From positions 1-64,000 of the forward strand of contig CAZTCR010000011.1 in NCBI GenBank assembly GCA_964612185.1: 64,000 bases of DNA, given 5' to 3'. The DNA comes from UBA1447 sp964612185 (GTDB taxonomy: Bacteria > Bacillota > Clostridia > Oscillospirales > Acutalibacteraceae). The notes beneath the pieces were generated by a model. The model made no database searches. It was given only the letters and a program-made list of their open reading frames with translations, and was not told where the DNA came from. A program made the translations under genes and the position numbers. This document shows, piece by piece, positions 24,729-33,681 of this stretch (its first letter is position 1; every line of letters starts with the position of its first letter).

Positions 24729-25934
24729 ATGATTGAAAGAAGAGAGTATTTAAACAGATTAATAGGCTTTAAAGATAAGCACATTATTAAAGTTATTACC
24801 GGGATTCGCAGATGTGGCAAGTCAACTATTATGGAAATCTACCAAGAGTATTTGCTGAATAATGGTGTTTTGCCGGAGCAGATAGTAGCAATAAACTTTG
24901 AAAACTATGATTTTCGGGCATTGAAAGAGCCTGATGTTTTGCATGCCTATGTGAAGGAACGCTTGGCCATTGGAAAACCAACCTATGTCTTTCTTGATGA
25001 AATACAAAATGTTTCAGATTTTCCTATTGTTGTTGACAGCCTCTTCATCAGAAAAAATGTTGATTTGTATATTACAGGTTCAAACGCCTATATGCTGTCA
25101 GGCGATATCGCTACGCTTCTATCCGGCAGATATGTAGAAATTGAAATGCTGCCGCTGTCTTTTCGTGAGTATGTCCATAGCAAGGGCGACAGTAAAGCAC
25201 TCAGCCGCCAATACACCGAATATTTAGAAAACAGCTCCTTTCCTTACACTATAGCGTATAATGGCGACCAAAAACAAATCTACGATTATTTAAACGGTAT
25301 CTACAATACAGTTGTATTAAAGGATGTAATAGGCAGATTTAAAATTACTGATACGATGATGCTTGAAAGCATTGTTCACTTTGTTTTCGATAATATCGGC
25401 AATCAAGTATCCACAAAAAAAATAAGCGATACCATGACATCAGCCGGCAGAAAAATTGATGTGAAGACAGTTGAAAAGTATCTGTCGGCGCTATTGGATA
25501 CATTTATTATCTATCAGGCAAAACGCTACGATGTGAAAGGTAAGCAATATCTCAAGACGCTTGAAAAATACTATGTGGTCGATATCGGTATGCGTACGAT
25601 GCTGCTTGGGAACCGAAATTTTGATGCCGGATACATTTTGGAAAATATCGTTTATTTGGAACTGATTCGCCGGGGATACCGTGTATATATCGGAAAAGTG
25701 GATGAGTATGAGATTGACTTTGTTGCGATGAACCCAAAAGGTATTGTGTATTATCAAGTTGCCGCAACAGTTCGTGAAAAGAGCACCTTGGAACGAGAGC
25801 TTAGAGCTCTGCAGAAAATCAATGACAATTATCCGAAATATATTTTAACTCTTGATGACGATCCCAAGGCGGACTATGAAGGGATACACAGAATTAATGC
25901 ACTTGACTGGTTAATGGCGGAACATATCGAGTGA
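24729..25934 (+). CDS. AAA+ ATPase with C-terminal DUF4143
   Basis: A 401-residue AAA_14-DUF4143 protein, only distantly like the one at 20992. Walker A is ITGIRRCGKSTIM (residues about 22-34), Walker B YVFLDEIQN (about 90-98), then a sensor-like ITGSNAYML. The C-terminal region contains an EIDFVAMNPKG...YYQVAAT stretch where relatives have E-x-D...V-x-V-K, so the presumed nuclease lysine is lost here. GGAGG precedes ATG 24729. The gene has its own promoter and is visibly A+T-rich. Function unknown. Confidence 0.82.
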   Translation: MIERREYLNRLIGFKDKHIIKVITGIRRCGKSTIMEIYQEYLLNNGVLPEQIVAINFENYDFRALKEPDVLHAYVKERLAIGKPTYVFLDEIQNVSDFPIVVDSLFIRKNVDLYITGSNAYMLSGDIATLLSGRYVEIEMLPLSFREYVHSKGDSKALSRQYTEYLENSSFPYTIAYNGDQKQIYDYLNGIYNTVVLKDVIGRFKITDTMMLESIVHFVFDNIGNQVSTKKISDTMTSAGRKIDVKTVEKYLSALLDTFIIYQAKRYDVKGKQYLKTLEKYYVVDIGMRTMLLGNRNFDAGYILENIVYLELIRRGYRVYIGKVDEYEIDFVAMNPKGIVYYQVAATVREKSTLERELRALQKINDNYPKYILTLDDDPKADYEGIHRINALDWLMAEHIE

Positions 25935-26080
25935 AAAAGGCATCAGATTTACACCAATGGTTTTTCGCACATCTATTCAATAAATTGGGGAAACAGCTTT
26001 TGTGTTTTTACTCTTTTATTTTATACCATTGTGTGTTAAAGTTATCATGCAAAATTTTATAAAAAGAGAGGTATGGTTTC

Positions 26081-28099
26081 ATGGCAAGATTTATTTTCTC
26101 GGCGTTTTCCGATGAAGCGTCAAACGACATCAATGAGCAAATCGCGGCTTGCAAGGCAAACGGGATCACCCATATGGAGCTGCGCGGAGTCAACGGCAAA
26201 AACATTTCCGAATTCAGCGTTGAAGAGGCAAAGGAACTCAAGAAGCTGTTGGATGCCCAGGGCATGCAGGTTTCTTCCATCGGTTCCTTTTACGGTAAAA
26301 TACCCATTGACGATGACTTTGAAGAGCATTTTGAGATGTTCAAAAACACCGTCAAGGTTGCGAAAGCGCTTGACACGGAGTATATCCGCATGTTCAGCTT
26401 TTATTTCTCCGAGGATGACAGTTACGAGGAATATAAGGAAGAAGTTTTTGCCCGTATCGGGCAGATGGCTGATTTTGCGGACAAAAACGGTATCCTCTGC
26501 TGCCACGAAAACGAAAAGGGCATTTACGGCGATGTGCCCGAGCGCTGCCTGGAAATCCTGCAAAAGTTTGAAGGCAAATTGAGCGGCATCTTTGACCCGG
26601 CTAATTTTATTCAATGCGGTGTGGATATCCTGCCCGCATACGAAATGCTGGAGCCGTATATCGAGTATCTTCATGTCAAAGACGCGGTGAAAGAGTCCGG
26701 TTTTGTCGTCCCCGCGGGCGAAGGCGACGGCAACCTGGAAGAAGTGATCCGCCGTTTTTCAAAAAAAGATGGCGCGCGCATCCTGTCTGTTGAGCCGCAC
26801 CTTAAAGTATTTGCCGGTTTCAACGCGCTTGAAAAGCCGGGAGAAACAGTGTCCATCAAAGAAAAATTTACCTACCCGGACAACAAGGCTTCGTTCGCGG
26901 CAGCCTGTTCCGCCTGCCATAAGCTGGCGGAAAAAGTGCAGCCGGTTCGCTACGGCATCATCGGTATCGGTAATATGGGTTCGAGCCATTTCAACTATTA
27001 TTTGCAGGGCCAGCTGCAGGAAATGCGGCTTGTCGCCGTTGCGGACATTGACCCGTCGCGCTTTGAACCGGTCAAGGACGCGCTGCCGGAAGTATTATGC
27101 TTCGATACAGCCGAGGAACTGATGGATTCAGGCACCTGTGACGCGGTCGTTATCGCAACGCCGCACTATTTTCATCCGGTCTATACCATGTACGCGCTTG
27201 AAAAAGGCTTGCATGTCTTGACGGAAAAACCCGCCGGTGTTTATACCAAAAAGGTCAGGGAGGCAAATGAACTGGCCGCGAAGAGTGATAAAGTGTACGC
27301 GATTATGTACAACCAGCGCACCAACTGCCTTTACCGCAAACTGCGGGAAGTGGTGCAAAGTGGGGAGCTCGGCGAAATCCGCCGTGTGAACTGGATTATT
27401 ACCAACTGGTACCGCACCCAGTCCTATTACAATTCCGGCGGCTGGCGCGCCACCTGGTCGGGCGAAGGCGGCGGTGTGCTGCTTAACCAGTGTCCGCATA
27501 ATCTCGACTTGTGGCAGTGGATTTGCGGTATGCCTTCCAAAATCCAGGCGTTTTGCCATGAGGGCAAATGGCATGATATTGAAGTGGAAGATGATGTTAC
27601 CATCTATGCCGAATACCCCAACGGAGCGACCGGCGTATTTATCACATCCACCGGTGACGCGCCGGGCACAAACCGGCTGGAGATCACCATGGACAAAGGT
27701 CACATCGTGTGTGAAAACAATGAACTCAAACTGTATAAACTGGAGGTTTCCACCACCGAGCACTGCGCCACATCCCCCAGCGGATTCGGCAAGCCCAAGG
27801 GCGCATGGTCAACCTTGGAGACCGACGGCTGGAATCCCCAGCATCCGGGCGTTCTCAACGCCTTTGCGGCAAACATCCTTCGCGGTGAGCCGCTCGTGGG
27901 CAGGGGGGAAGAAGGCATTAACGGCCTGATGATTTCAAACGCCGCGCACCTTTCATCGTGGCTTGGTAAACCCGTTGACTTGCCGGTGGATGAAGAGCTG
28001 TTTTATACCAAACTGCAGGAAAAAATTGCGACATCCAAGGCAAAAGAAGATGCCAAAGGAGCCGTTGCCGGGGATATGGCCGATTCGTTCGGCAGTTAA
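26081..28099 (+). CDS. Fused sugar-phosphate isomerase/epimerase and Gfo/Idh/MocA oxidoreductase
   Basis: A 672-residue two-enzyme fusion. Residues 1 to about 285 form a xylose-isomerase-like TIM barrel (IolE/IolH type): ITHMELRGVNGK, GILCCHENEKG, GIFDPANFIQCG and YLHVKDA carry the usual metal ligands E, D, H and E. Residues about 290-672 are an NAD(P)-dependent oxidoreductase: YGIIGIGNMGSSHF (Rossmann loop), VVIATPHYFHP, TEKPAGVYT (the EKP motif) and GEGGGVLLNQCPHNLDLWQW (the GG..xDxxH-type active site, here CPHNLD). It starts an operon for sugar-acid breakdown. GAGAGG precedes the ATG. The two activities could act in sequence on one keto-sugar or inositol-like substrate. Confidence 0.88.
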   Translation: MARFIFSAFSDEASNDINEQIAACKANGITHMELRGVNGKNISEFSVEEAKELKKLLDAQGMQVSSIGSFYGKIPIDDDFEEHFEMFKNTVKVAKALDTEYIRMFSFYFSEDDSYEEYKEEVFARIGQMADFADKNGILCCHENEKGIYGDVPERCLEILQKFEGKLSGIFDPANFIQCGVDILPAYEMLEPYIEYLHVKDAVKESGFVVPAGEGDGNLEEVIRRFSKKDGARILSVEPHLKVFAGFNALEKPGETVSIKEKFTYPDNKASFAAACSACHKLAEKVQPVRYGIIGIGNMGSSHFNYYLQGQLQEMRLVAVADIDPSRFEPVKDALPEVLCFDTAEELMDSGTCDAVVIATPHYFHPVYTMYALEKGLHVLTEKPAGVYTKKVREANELAAKSDKVYAIMYNQRTNCLYRKLREVVQSGELGEIRRVNWIITNWYRTQSYYNSGGWRATWSGEGGGVLLNQCPHNLDLWQWICGMPSKIQAFCHEGKWHDIEVEDDVTIYAEYPNGATGVFITSTGDAPGTNRLEITMDKGHIVCENNELKLYKLEVSTTEHCATSPSGFGKPKGAWSTLETDGWNPQHPGVLNAFAANILRGEPLVGRGEEGINGLMISNAAHLSSWLGKPVDLPVDEELFYTKLQEKIATSKAKEDAKGAVAGDMADSFGS

Positions 28100-28159
28100 G
28101 CGGTACCGGGCATTCCAATTGCACGGTAATATTTTATTGGTGAAAGGACTATCATCGCT

Positions 28160-29170
28160 ATGAAAATATCACTTGTCGGCTGCGGCGGTATATCGGGCGC
28201 GCACATTCAAAGTATCATGAGCAACCCGGAGGCGCAACTCATTTCAGCAGCCGACATTAAATTAGAAAAAGCGCAAAAGGTCGCGCTTGAAACCGGCGCG
28301 AAAGCGTACGCGGGTCTGGATGAAATGCTTGACGCTGAGAAACCGGATGTGCTGCACATCTGCACCCCGCATTACCTGCATGTGCCCATGGCGCTCAACG
28401 CACTTGAACGGGGGCTCCATGTACTCATCGAAAAGCCTTGCGCGGTCAGCCTCACTGAGCTCGAGACACTCCGGGCTGCCCAGAAAAAAACCGGACTGAA
28501 AGTCGGCACCTGCTTTCAAAACCGTTACAACCACTCGGCTTTGCAGCTCAAAAAGTTGCTGGATGACACCGGGAAATATGGCAGGCTCACAAGCATCAGG
28601 GGCTTTGTCACCTGGGAGCGGGGCGAAGCGTACTATTCCGACGACTGGCACGGCACGCTTGACAAAGAATGCGGCGGGGTGCTCATTAACCAGGCAATTC
28701 ATACCCTTGATATGCTTCAATATGTTGCCGGCGGCTTGACAGCCGTAACCGGACATACCTCCAACGACCATCTGCAAGGCGTTATTGAGGTGGAGGACAC
28801 CGCAAGTGCCGTGCTGGAGTTTGCGGGCGGTGTCAACGGCGTGTTCTATGCCACTTTGGCTTATTCGGCGGATGCGCCGGTGTTTATGGAGTTTAAGTGT
28901 GAAAATGCCACACTGCGCATTGAGGGGGACAATCTTTTTGAAATCGGTTCTGACGGAAGAGTTACAGCCATCAACGATTTTGAAGAAAAGGACTACCCCG
29001 GCAAAGCCTGCTGGGGCACCGGACACCGGGCGCTTATTTGCGATTTTTACGCGAGCATAACGGGAAACAGGCCGTTTGATATCGATGCGTTTGAGGGCGG
29101 CAAGGCTGTTGAAGCGGTGCTCGGCATTTACAAGTCAAGCGATCTGGGCGGACGCGTTGAACTTTCATAA
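28160..29170 (+). CDS. Gfo/Idh/MocA-family oxidoreductase
   Basis: A 336-residue NAD(P)-dependent sugar or inositol dehydrogenase. The Rossmann glycine motif is SLVGCGGISGAH (residues 3-14), followed by ICTPHYLHVPMA, the EKPCAV motif near residue 95 and CGGVLINQAIHTLDMLQY, whose H and D are active-site positions. Its sequence is related to the C-terminal half of the preceding fusion, suggesting duplication. AAAGGA lies upstream. It is the second gene of the sugar-acid operon; the exact substrate is unknown. Confidence 0.88.
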   Translation: MKISLVGCGGISGAHIQSIMSNPEAQLISAADIKLEKAQKVALETGAKAYAGLDEMLDAEKPDVLHICTPHYLHVPMALNALERGLHVLIEKPCAVSLTELETLRAAQKKTGLKVGTCFQNRYNHSALQLKKLLDDTGKYGRLTSIRGFVTWERGEAYYSDDWHGTLDKECGGVLINQAIHTLDMLQYVAGGLTAVTGHTSNDHLQGVIEVEDTASAVLEFAGGVNGVFYATLAYSADAPVFMEFKCENATLRIEGDNLFEIGSDGRVTAINDFEEKDYPGKACWGTGHRALICDFYASITGNRPFDIDAFEGGKAVEAVLGIYKSSDLGGRVELS

Positions 29171-29202
29171 ACATCAATAAAAAAACAACGAGGAGTATCA
29201 TT

Positions 29203-30054
29203 ATGTTAAATCATGAAAACCTTAAAAACAGGGTAGCGGTCATCACCGGCGGCGGCGGGATTCTTTGCAGCGGCTTTGCAAAAGATTTGGCAGCGGTTGG
29301 CGTGAAAGTGGCAATTCTCGATTTAAAACCCGAGGCCGCGCAAACGGTTGCGGATGAAATCATCGCCAACGGCGGCACGGCGATTGCCGTCTCCTGCAAT
29401 GTGCTGGAAAAAGAGAGCCTGGAAAAAGCCAAACAGACCGTAACGCAAACCTTTGGCACCTGCGATATCCTCATCAACGGCGCCGGCGGCAATTCCCCTT
29501 TGGGCAACACCACAAAAGAAACTTTTGAACTCGAAGACATCGCACAAAAAGCTGAAGGCGTTAAAACCTTTTTCGATTTGGACCCGGAAGGGATTCAGTT
29601 TGTTTTTAACCTGAATTTCCTCGGCACGCTGCTGACCACACAGACCTTTGCCATTGATATGGTGGGCAAAGAAAAAGCTTGTATCCTCAATGTGTCATCC
29701 ATGAACGCTTACAGGCCGCTGACGAAAATACCCGCCTATTCCGCGGCAAAGGCGGCTGTGTCCAACTTCACGCAGTTTATGGCCGTGCATTTTGCGGATG
29801 TCGGGCTGCGCGTGAACGCCATGGCACCCGGATTTTTCTCCACCAATCAAAATAAAACACTTTTATACAACGAAGACGGCTCGCTCACCGCGCGTTCCAA
29901 CAAAATACTGTCACATACGCCCCTCGGGCGTTTCGGGGTTCCGGCCGACTTAACGGGCGCGCTGCTGTTCCTGTGTGACGAGGAATATTCCGGTTTCATC
30001 ACCGGTGTCATTTTGCCGGTTGACGGCGGATTTTCTGCTTATTCCGGTGTATAA
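29203..30054 (+). CDS. uxuB: SDR-type D-mannonate oxidoreductase / fructuronate reductase
   Basis: A 283-residue short-chain dehydrogenase closely resembling Bacillus YjmF/UxuB, which interconverts D-fructuronate and D-mannonate with NAD. Visible: VITGGGGILCSGFA (residues 14-27), INGAGGNSPLG (near 90, with the lineage-typical long insertion after it), NVSSMNAYRPLTKIPAYSAAKAA (catalytic S, Y and K) and VDGGFSAYSGV at the end. GAGGAG precedes the ATG. Its neighbours kdgK and eda complete the lower pathway. Mannonate dehydratase (uxuA), which should follow it in the pathway, is not in the window. Confidence 0.82.
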   Translation: MLNHENLKNRVAVITGGGGILCSGFAKDLAAVGVKVAILDLKPEAAQTVADEIIANGGTAIAVSCNVLEKESLEKAKQTVTQTFGTCDILINGAGGNSPLGNTTKETFELEDIAQKAEGVKTFFDLDPEGIQFVFNLNFLGTLLTTQTFAIDMVGKEKACILNVSSMNAYRPLTKIPAYSAAKAAVSNFTQFMAVHFADVGLRVNAMAPGFFSTNQNKTLLYNEDGSLTARSNKILSHTPLGRFGVPADLTGALLFLCDEEYSGFITGVILPVDGGFSAYSGV

Positions 30055-30072
30055 TCCGTAGGGAGAGATACG

Positions 30073-31167
30073 ATGTTAAACATAAAATCAAAAGATGATT
30101 GTGCTTTTGATATGCTCGCGCTCGGCGAGGTAATGCTTCGTTTAGACCCGGGAGACGCGCGCATCAAAACCGCGCGTGAATTCCGCGCGTGGGAAGGCGG
30201 CGGGGAGTATAATGTAGCCCGCGGGCTGCGCCGCTGCTTCGGGCTTAAAACAGCGGTAGCCACGGCTTTTGCGGACAATGAAATCGGCAGACTCGTGGAG
30301 GATTTCATCCTGCAGGGCGGGGTGGATACCTCGCTGGTCAAGTGGGTGCCTTATGACGGCATCGGCAGGACCGTGCGCAACGGGCTCAATTTTACGGAGC
30401 GCGGGTTTGGTATCCGGGGCGCGGTCGGCGTATCGGACAGAGGGCACACGGCAGCTTCTCAATTGAAGCAAGGTGATTTTGACTGGGAACATATTTTTGG
30501 TACGCTGGGGGTTCGCTGGCTGCACACGGGCGGCATCTTCGCCGCGCTTTCGGACACAACCGCGCAGGTGGTGCTGGAAGCGGTCAAAGCGGCGAAAAAA
30601 TACGGCACAATTGTTTCATACGACCTCAATTACCGTCCGTCGCTTTGGAAATCTATCGGCGGTAAAGCAAAAGCGCAGGAGGTCAACAAAGAGATCGCCC
30701 GTTATATTGATGTGATGATCGGCAATGAGGAAGATTTTACCGCCTGCCTCGGGCTCGAGGTGGAAGGCAACGATGAAAACCTCAAGGCACTCAGTATAGC
30801 CGGTTATACCGGGATGATTGAAAACGCTGTCGAAATCTACCCCAACTTCAAAGTGGTCGCCACCACACTGCGCGGTGTCAAAACCGCGACGGTAAACGAT
30901 TGGAGCGCAATCTGCTGGGCGGACGGAAAACTGTATAAAGGTTTAGAGCTTGACGGTCTTGAAGTCTATGACAGAGTCGGCGGCGGGGATAGTTTTGCCT
31001 CCGGCTTGATTTACGGATTGATGACAACCGGCGACGCGCAGCAAGCGGTCAATTACGGGGTCGCGCACGGTGCTTTGGCGATGACAACACCGGGCGACAC
31101 CTCCATGGCAAGCAAAAGCGAGGTTGAAGCGCTGATGAAGGGCGCGGGAGCCCGCGTCATTCGATGA
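30073..31167 (+). CDS. kdgK: 2-dehydro-3-deoxygluconokinase (PfkB family)
   Basis: A 364-residue ribokinase/PfkB-family sugar kinase. It phosphorylates 2-keto-3-deoxygluconate to KDPG with ATP. Signature 1 is seen as GGGEYNVARGL (residues about 43-53) and signature 2 as DRVGGGDSFASGLIYGL (about 298-314, with the catalytic Asp). The N-terminus LALGEVMLRLDPG matches KdgK. It follows uxuB at 18 bases and precedes the aldolase, supporting KDG over other sugars. The stop TGA overlaps the region just before the aldolase ribosome site. Confidence 0.88.
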   Translation: MLNIKSKDDCAFDMLALGEVMLRLDPGDARIKTAREFRAWEGGGEYNVARGLRRCFGLKTAVATAFADNEIGRLVEDFILQGGVDTSLVKWVPYDGIGRTVRNGLNFTERGFGIRGAVGVSDRGHTAASQLKQGDFDWEHIFGTLGVRWLHTGGIFAALSDTTAQVVLEAVKAAKKYGTIVSYDLNYRPSLWKSIGGKAKAQEVNKEIARYIDVMIGNEEDFTACLGLEVEGNDENLKALSIAGYTGMIENAVEIYPNFKVVATTLRGVKTATVNDWSAICWADGKLYKGLELDGLEVYDRVGGGDSFASGLIYGLMTTGDAQQAVNYGVAHGALAMTTPGDTSMASKSEVEALMKGAGARVIR

Positions 31168-31178
31168 TGGAGGATATG

Positions 31179-31820
31179 ATGGATAAAGAACTCATATTAA
31201 CAAAAATTCAGGCATGCGGCGTTGTTGCCGTTGTCCGGGCGGAAACCTGTGAGCAGGCAGAACGCATAACAGACGCGTGTATCGAAGGCGGGATAGCCGC
31301 CATTGAGCTGACATTTACCGTGCCCCACGCGGACAAGGTGATTGAAGCCTTGGCAGCAAAATACACACCGGAGCAAATAATCCTGGGCGCGGGCACGGTC
31401 ATGGATGCCGCGACGGCCAGGATCGCCATGCTCGCGGGCGCAAGTTATATCGTCAGCCCGTATTTTGACGCCGAAACCGTCAAAATGTGCAACCGGTACC
31501 GGGTGCCTGTTATGCCGGGCGTGATGACGGTGCGCGAGGCGGTGCTGGCCATGGAAGCGGGGGCGGATATTTTAAAAATCTTCCCCGGCGAGTTGTTTGG
31601 TCCGGCCATTATCAAAGCCATCAAAGGCCCGATTCCGTACGCGAAGATGATGCCCACGGGCGGGGTGACGGCGGACAACGCCGGCGAATGGATTAAAGCG
31701 GGCGCGGTTGCCCTGGGCGCGGGCAGTTCCCTGACAGCAGGTGCCAAAACAGGGGACTGGGCGCTGATTACAAAAACCGCCAAGCAGTTTATTGCCGCTG
31801 TCAAACAGGCAAGAGCTTAA
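31179..31820 (+). CDS. eda: KDPG/KHG aldolase
   Basis: A 213-residue class-I aldolase splitting 2-keto-3-deoxy-6-phosphogluconate to pyruvate and glyceraldehyde 3-phosphate. Motifs: VVAVVRAE (residues about 11-18), GIAAIELTFTVP (the catalytic Glu), LGAGTVMD, SYIVSPYFD and ILKIFPGE with the Schiff-base lysine (about residue 130), then MPTGGV. ATG 31179 is chosen over 31164 and 31176, since GGAGG at 31169-31173 is best spaced for it. It is the last gene of the sugar-acid operon. Confidence 0.92.
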   Translation: MDKELILTKIQACGVVAVVRAETCEQAERITDACIEGGIAAIELTFTVPHADKVIEALAAKYTPEQIILGAGTVMDAATARIAMLAGASYIVSPYFDAETVKMCNRYRVPVMPGVMTVREAVLAMEAGADILKIFPGELFGPAIIKAIKGPIPYAKMMPTGGVTADNAGEWIKAGAVALGAGSSLTAGAKTGDWALITKTAKQFIAAVKQARA

Positions 31821-31871
31821 CAACCGAAGGAAGCAGCGAACTTAACCGGAAACAAGTACAAAGGAGCATCC

Positions 31872-33143
31872 ATGTTTGTAGACAAGGCAAGGATCAAGAT
31901 CAAAGCAGGCAGCGGCGGTGACGGCAAGGTATCCTTCCACCGTGAAAAATTTGTCGCGGCCGGCGGACCCGACGGCGGGGACGGCGGCAAGGGCGGCAAC
32001 ATCGTTTTTCAGGTGGATGAGAATTTGGCGACACTGGCCGATTTTAAGTACAAACGCAAATATACAGGCTATGACGGGCTCAAAGGCGAAGCAAGCCGCC
32101 GTAACGGCAAAAAGGGCGAGGATTTAATCATCCGCGTTCCCCGCGGCACCATCATCCGCGAGGTGGAAAGCGAAGCGGTCATGGCGGACATGTCCACTTT
32201 GGAACCGTTCATCGCCGCCAAGGGCGGCAGGGGCGGTTGGGGCAACAGCCATTTTGCCACGCCCACGCGCCAGGTGCCCCGCTTTGCCAAAAGCGGCACA
32301 CCCGGTGAAGAGTGGGAGATTGACCTGGAACTGAAACTGACGGCGGATGTCGGGCTTTTGGGGTTCCCGAATGTCGGCAAATCCACGCTGATTTCTGTTG
32401 TCAGCGAGGCAAAACCGATCATCGCCGATTATCACTTTACCACCATCACGCCGGTGCTTGGGGTCGTTTACATCGGCGAAGGGCAGTCTTTTGTCATGGC
32501 GGATATTCCCGGGCTCATTGAAGGGGCAAGCGAGGGTGTCGGGCTCGGGCATGAGTTTTTGCGCCATGTGGAGCGCTGCCGACTGCTCGTGCACATCCTT
32601 GACGCCGCCGGCAGCGAGGGCCGGGACCCCATCGAGGATTTTGAAAAAATCAATACCGAACTCAAGGCGTTTAATCCGGAACTCGCCGAACGCCCGCAAA
32701 TTGTCGCGGCCAATAAAACCGATTTGGCAACGCCGGAACAGCTTGAAAAACTGCAATCCTATATTACCGGCAAAGGGTACGCTTTTTATACCATGTGCGC
32801 GCCGATTGCGGAAGGCACCAAGGAGCTTGTTGACGCGATTGCCGCTATGCTCCAAGCGCTGCCTCCGGTTAAACGGTTTGCCGCGCAGGAAATACCCGTG
32901 GAACTGTTCGAAAAGCGCAAAGATACCGGCTTCACCGTTACCGTCAACGACGATGTGTATTTTGTGGAGGCGGAATGGCTGCTGAAAATTCTCCAAAAAA
33001 CAGACTTGGACGACTATGAGTCCTTGCAATATTTCCAGCGTGTGCTCGTTTTAAGCGGCATTATCGACGCGCTTGTTGAAAAGGGGATTACGGAAGGAGA
33101 CACGGTTTCGATTTATGACTTTGAATTCGATTATGTCCCTTGA
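31872..33143 (+). CDS. obg: Obg GTPase
   Basis: A 423-residue essential ribosome-assembly and stress GTPase. The N-terminal glycine-rich Obg fold (residues 1-158) shows GSGGDGKVSFHREK and GGPDGGDGGKGG. The G domain has GFPNVGKST (about 163-171, G1), DIPGLIEGA (G3) and ANKTDL (G4). A C-terminal OCT domain (about 340-423) is present as in Gram-positive Obg. GGAG precedes the ATG. Its C-terminal codons overlap mrnC. Confidence 0.97.
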   Translation: MFVDKARIKIKAGSGGDGKVSFHREKFVAAGGPDGGDGGKGGNIVFQVDENLATLADFKYKRKYTGYDGLKGEASRRNGKKGEDLIIRVPRGTIIREVESEAVMADMSTLEPFIAAKGGRGGWGNSHFATPTRQVPRFAKSGTPGEEWEIDLELKLTADVGLLGFPNVGKSTLISVVSEAKPIIADYHFTTITPVLGVVYIGEGQSFVMADIPGLIEGASEGVGLGHEFLRHVERCRLLVHILDAAGSEGRDPIEDFEKINTELKAFNPELAERPQIVAANKTDLATPEQLEKLQSYITGKGYAFYTMCAPIAEGTKELVDAIAAMLQALPPVKRFAAQEIPVELFEKRKDTGFTVTVNDDVYFVEAEWLLKILQKTDLDDYESLQYFQRVLVLSGIIDALVEKGITEGDTVSIYDFEFDYVP

Positions 33144-33522
33144 TGATACCAAGGACCCCAACCTGCTGAGCCCCCTGACGCTTGCTTTTATCGGCGATAC
33201 GGTTTTTGACCTGCTCGTGCGGGAAAAGATTATCAACGAGGCAAACCGTCCCGTCGGCAAACTGCATACCCTGTGCGCAAAAAGGGTGTGCGCGGGTGCT
33301 CAGGCGCGGGCTGCGGAACATATTTTGCCGCTGCTCGGTGAGGATGAGCTTGCCCTGTATAAAAGGGGTAGAAACGCCGATTCGGGACATAAACCGAAAA
33401 ATGCCGCCGTTGCGGAGTACCACGCGGCTACGGGGCTGGAAACGCTGTTCGGCTGGCTGTACTTAAAGGGTGAAAACGACAGGATTCATGCTTTGTTTGA
33501 CATGATTTGTGAAGCAGTATAG
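33133..33522 (+). CDS. mrnC: Mini-ribonuclease III (23S rRNA maturation)
   Basis: A 129-residue Mini-III RNase, a catalytic RNase III domain without the dsRNA-binding domain, that trims 23S rRNA precursors in Bacillus. The catalytic region is LAFIGDTVFDLLVRE (residues 18-32), followed by KRGRNADSGHKPKN and the second acidic region GLETLFGWLYL. ATG 33133 fits the family N-terminus (DDTKDPNLLSPL); ATG 33115 is an alternative. It overlaps the end of obg by 11 bases, implying coupled translation. Confidence 0.9.
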   Translation: MSLDDTKDPNLLSPLTLAFIGDTVFDLLVREKIINEANRPVGKLHTLCAKRVCAGAQARAAEHILPLLGEDELALYKRGRNADSGHKPKNAAVAEYHAATGLETLFGWLYLKGENDRIHALFDMICEAV

Positions 33523-33681
33523 CAATCAGATTTGCAGAAAGAATACATGGTACGGCGACATGTCAAGGAGGCCATACCCTACATGTCGGGTGTGGTCAAC
33601 AAGATTCTTTCACGCCCGGCCTTGCTGGTCACTGTCCACTGACAACTAACCGCTTAAGGTGCTTCAAACGCTTGGAGTATT

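Noticed and set aside
33523..33681. Small RNA or gene in the gap before the YitT gene
   Set aside because: Only scattered CATGTC words and no promoter-terminator pair or conserved frame were seen.
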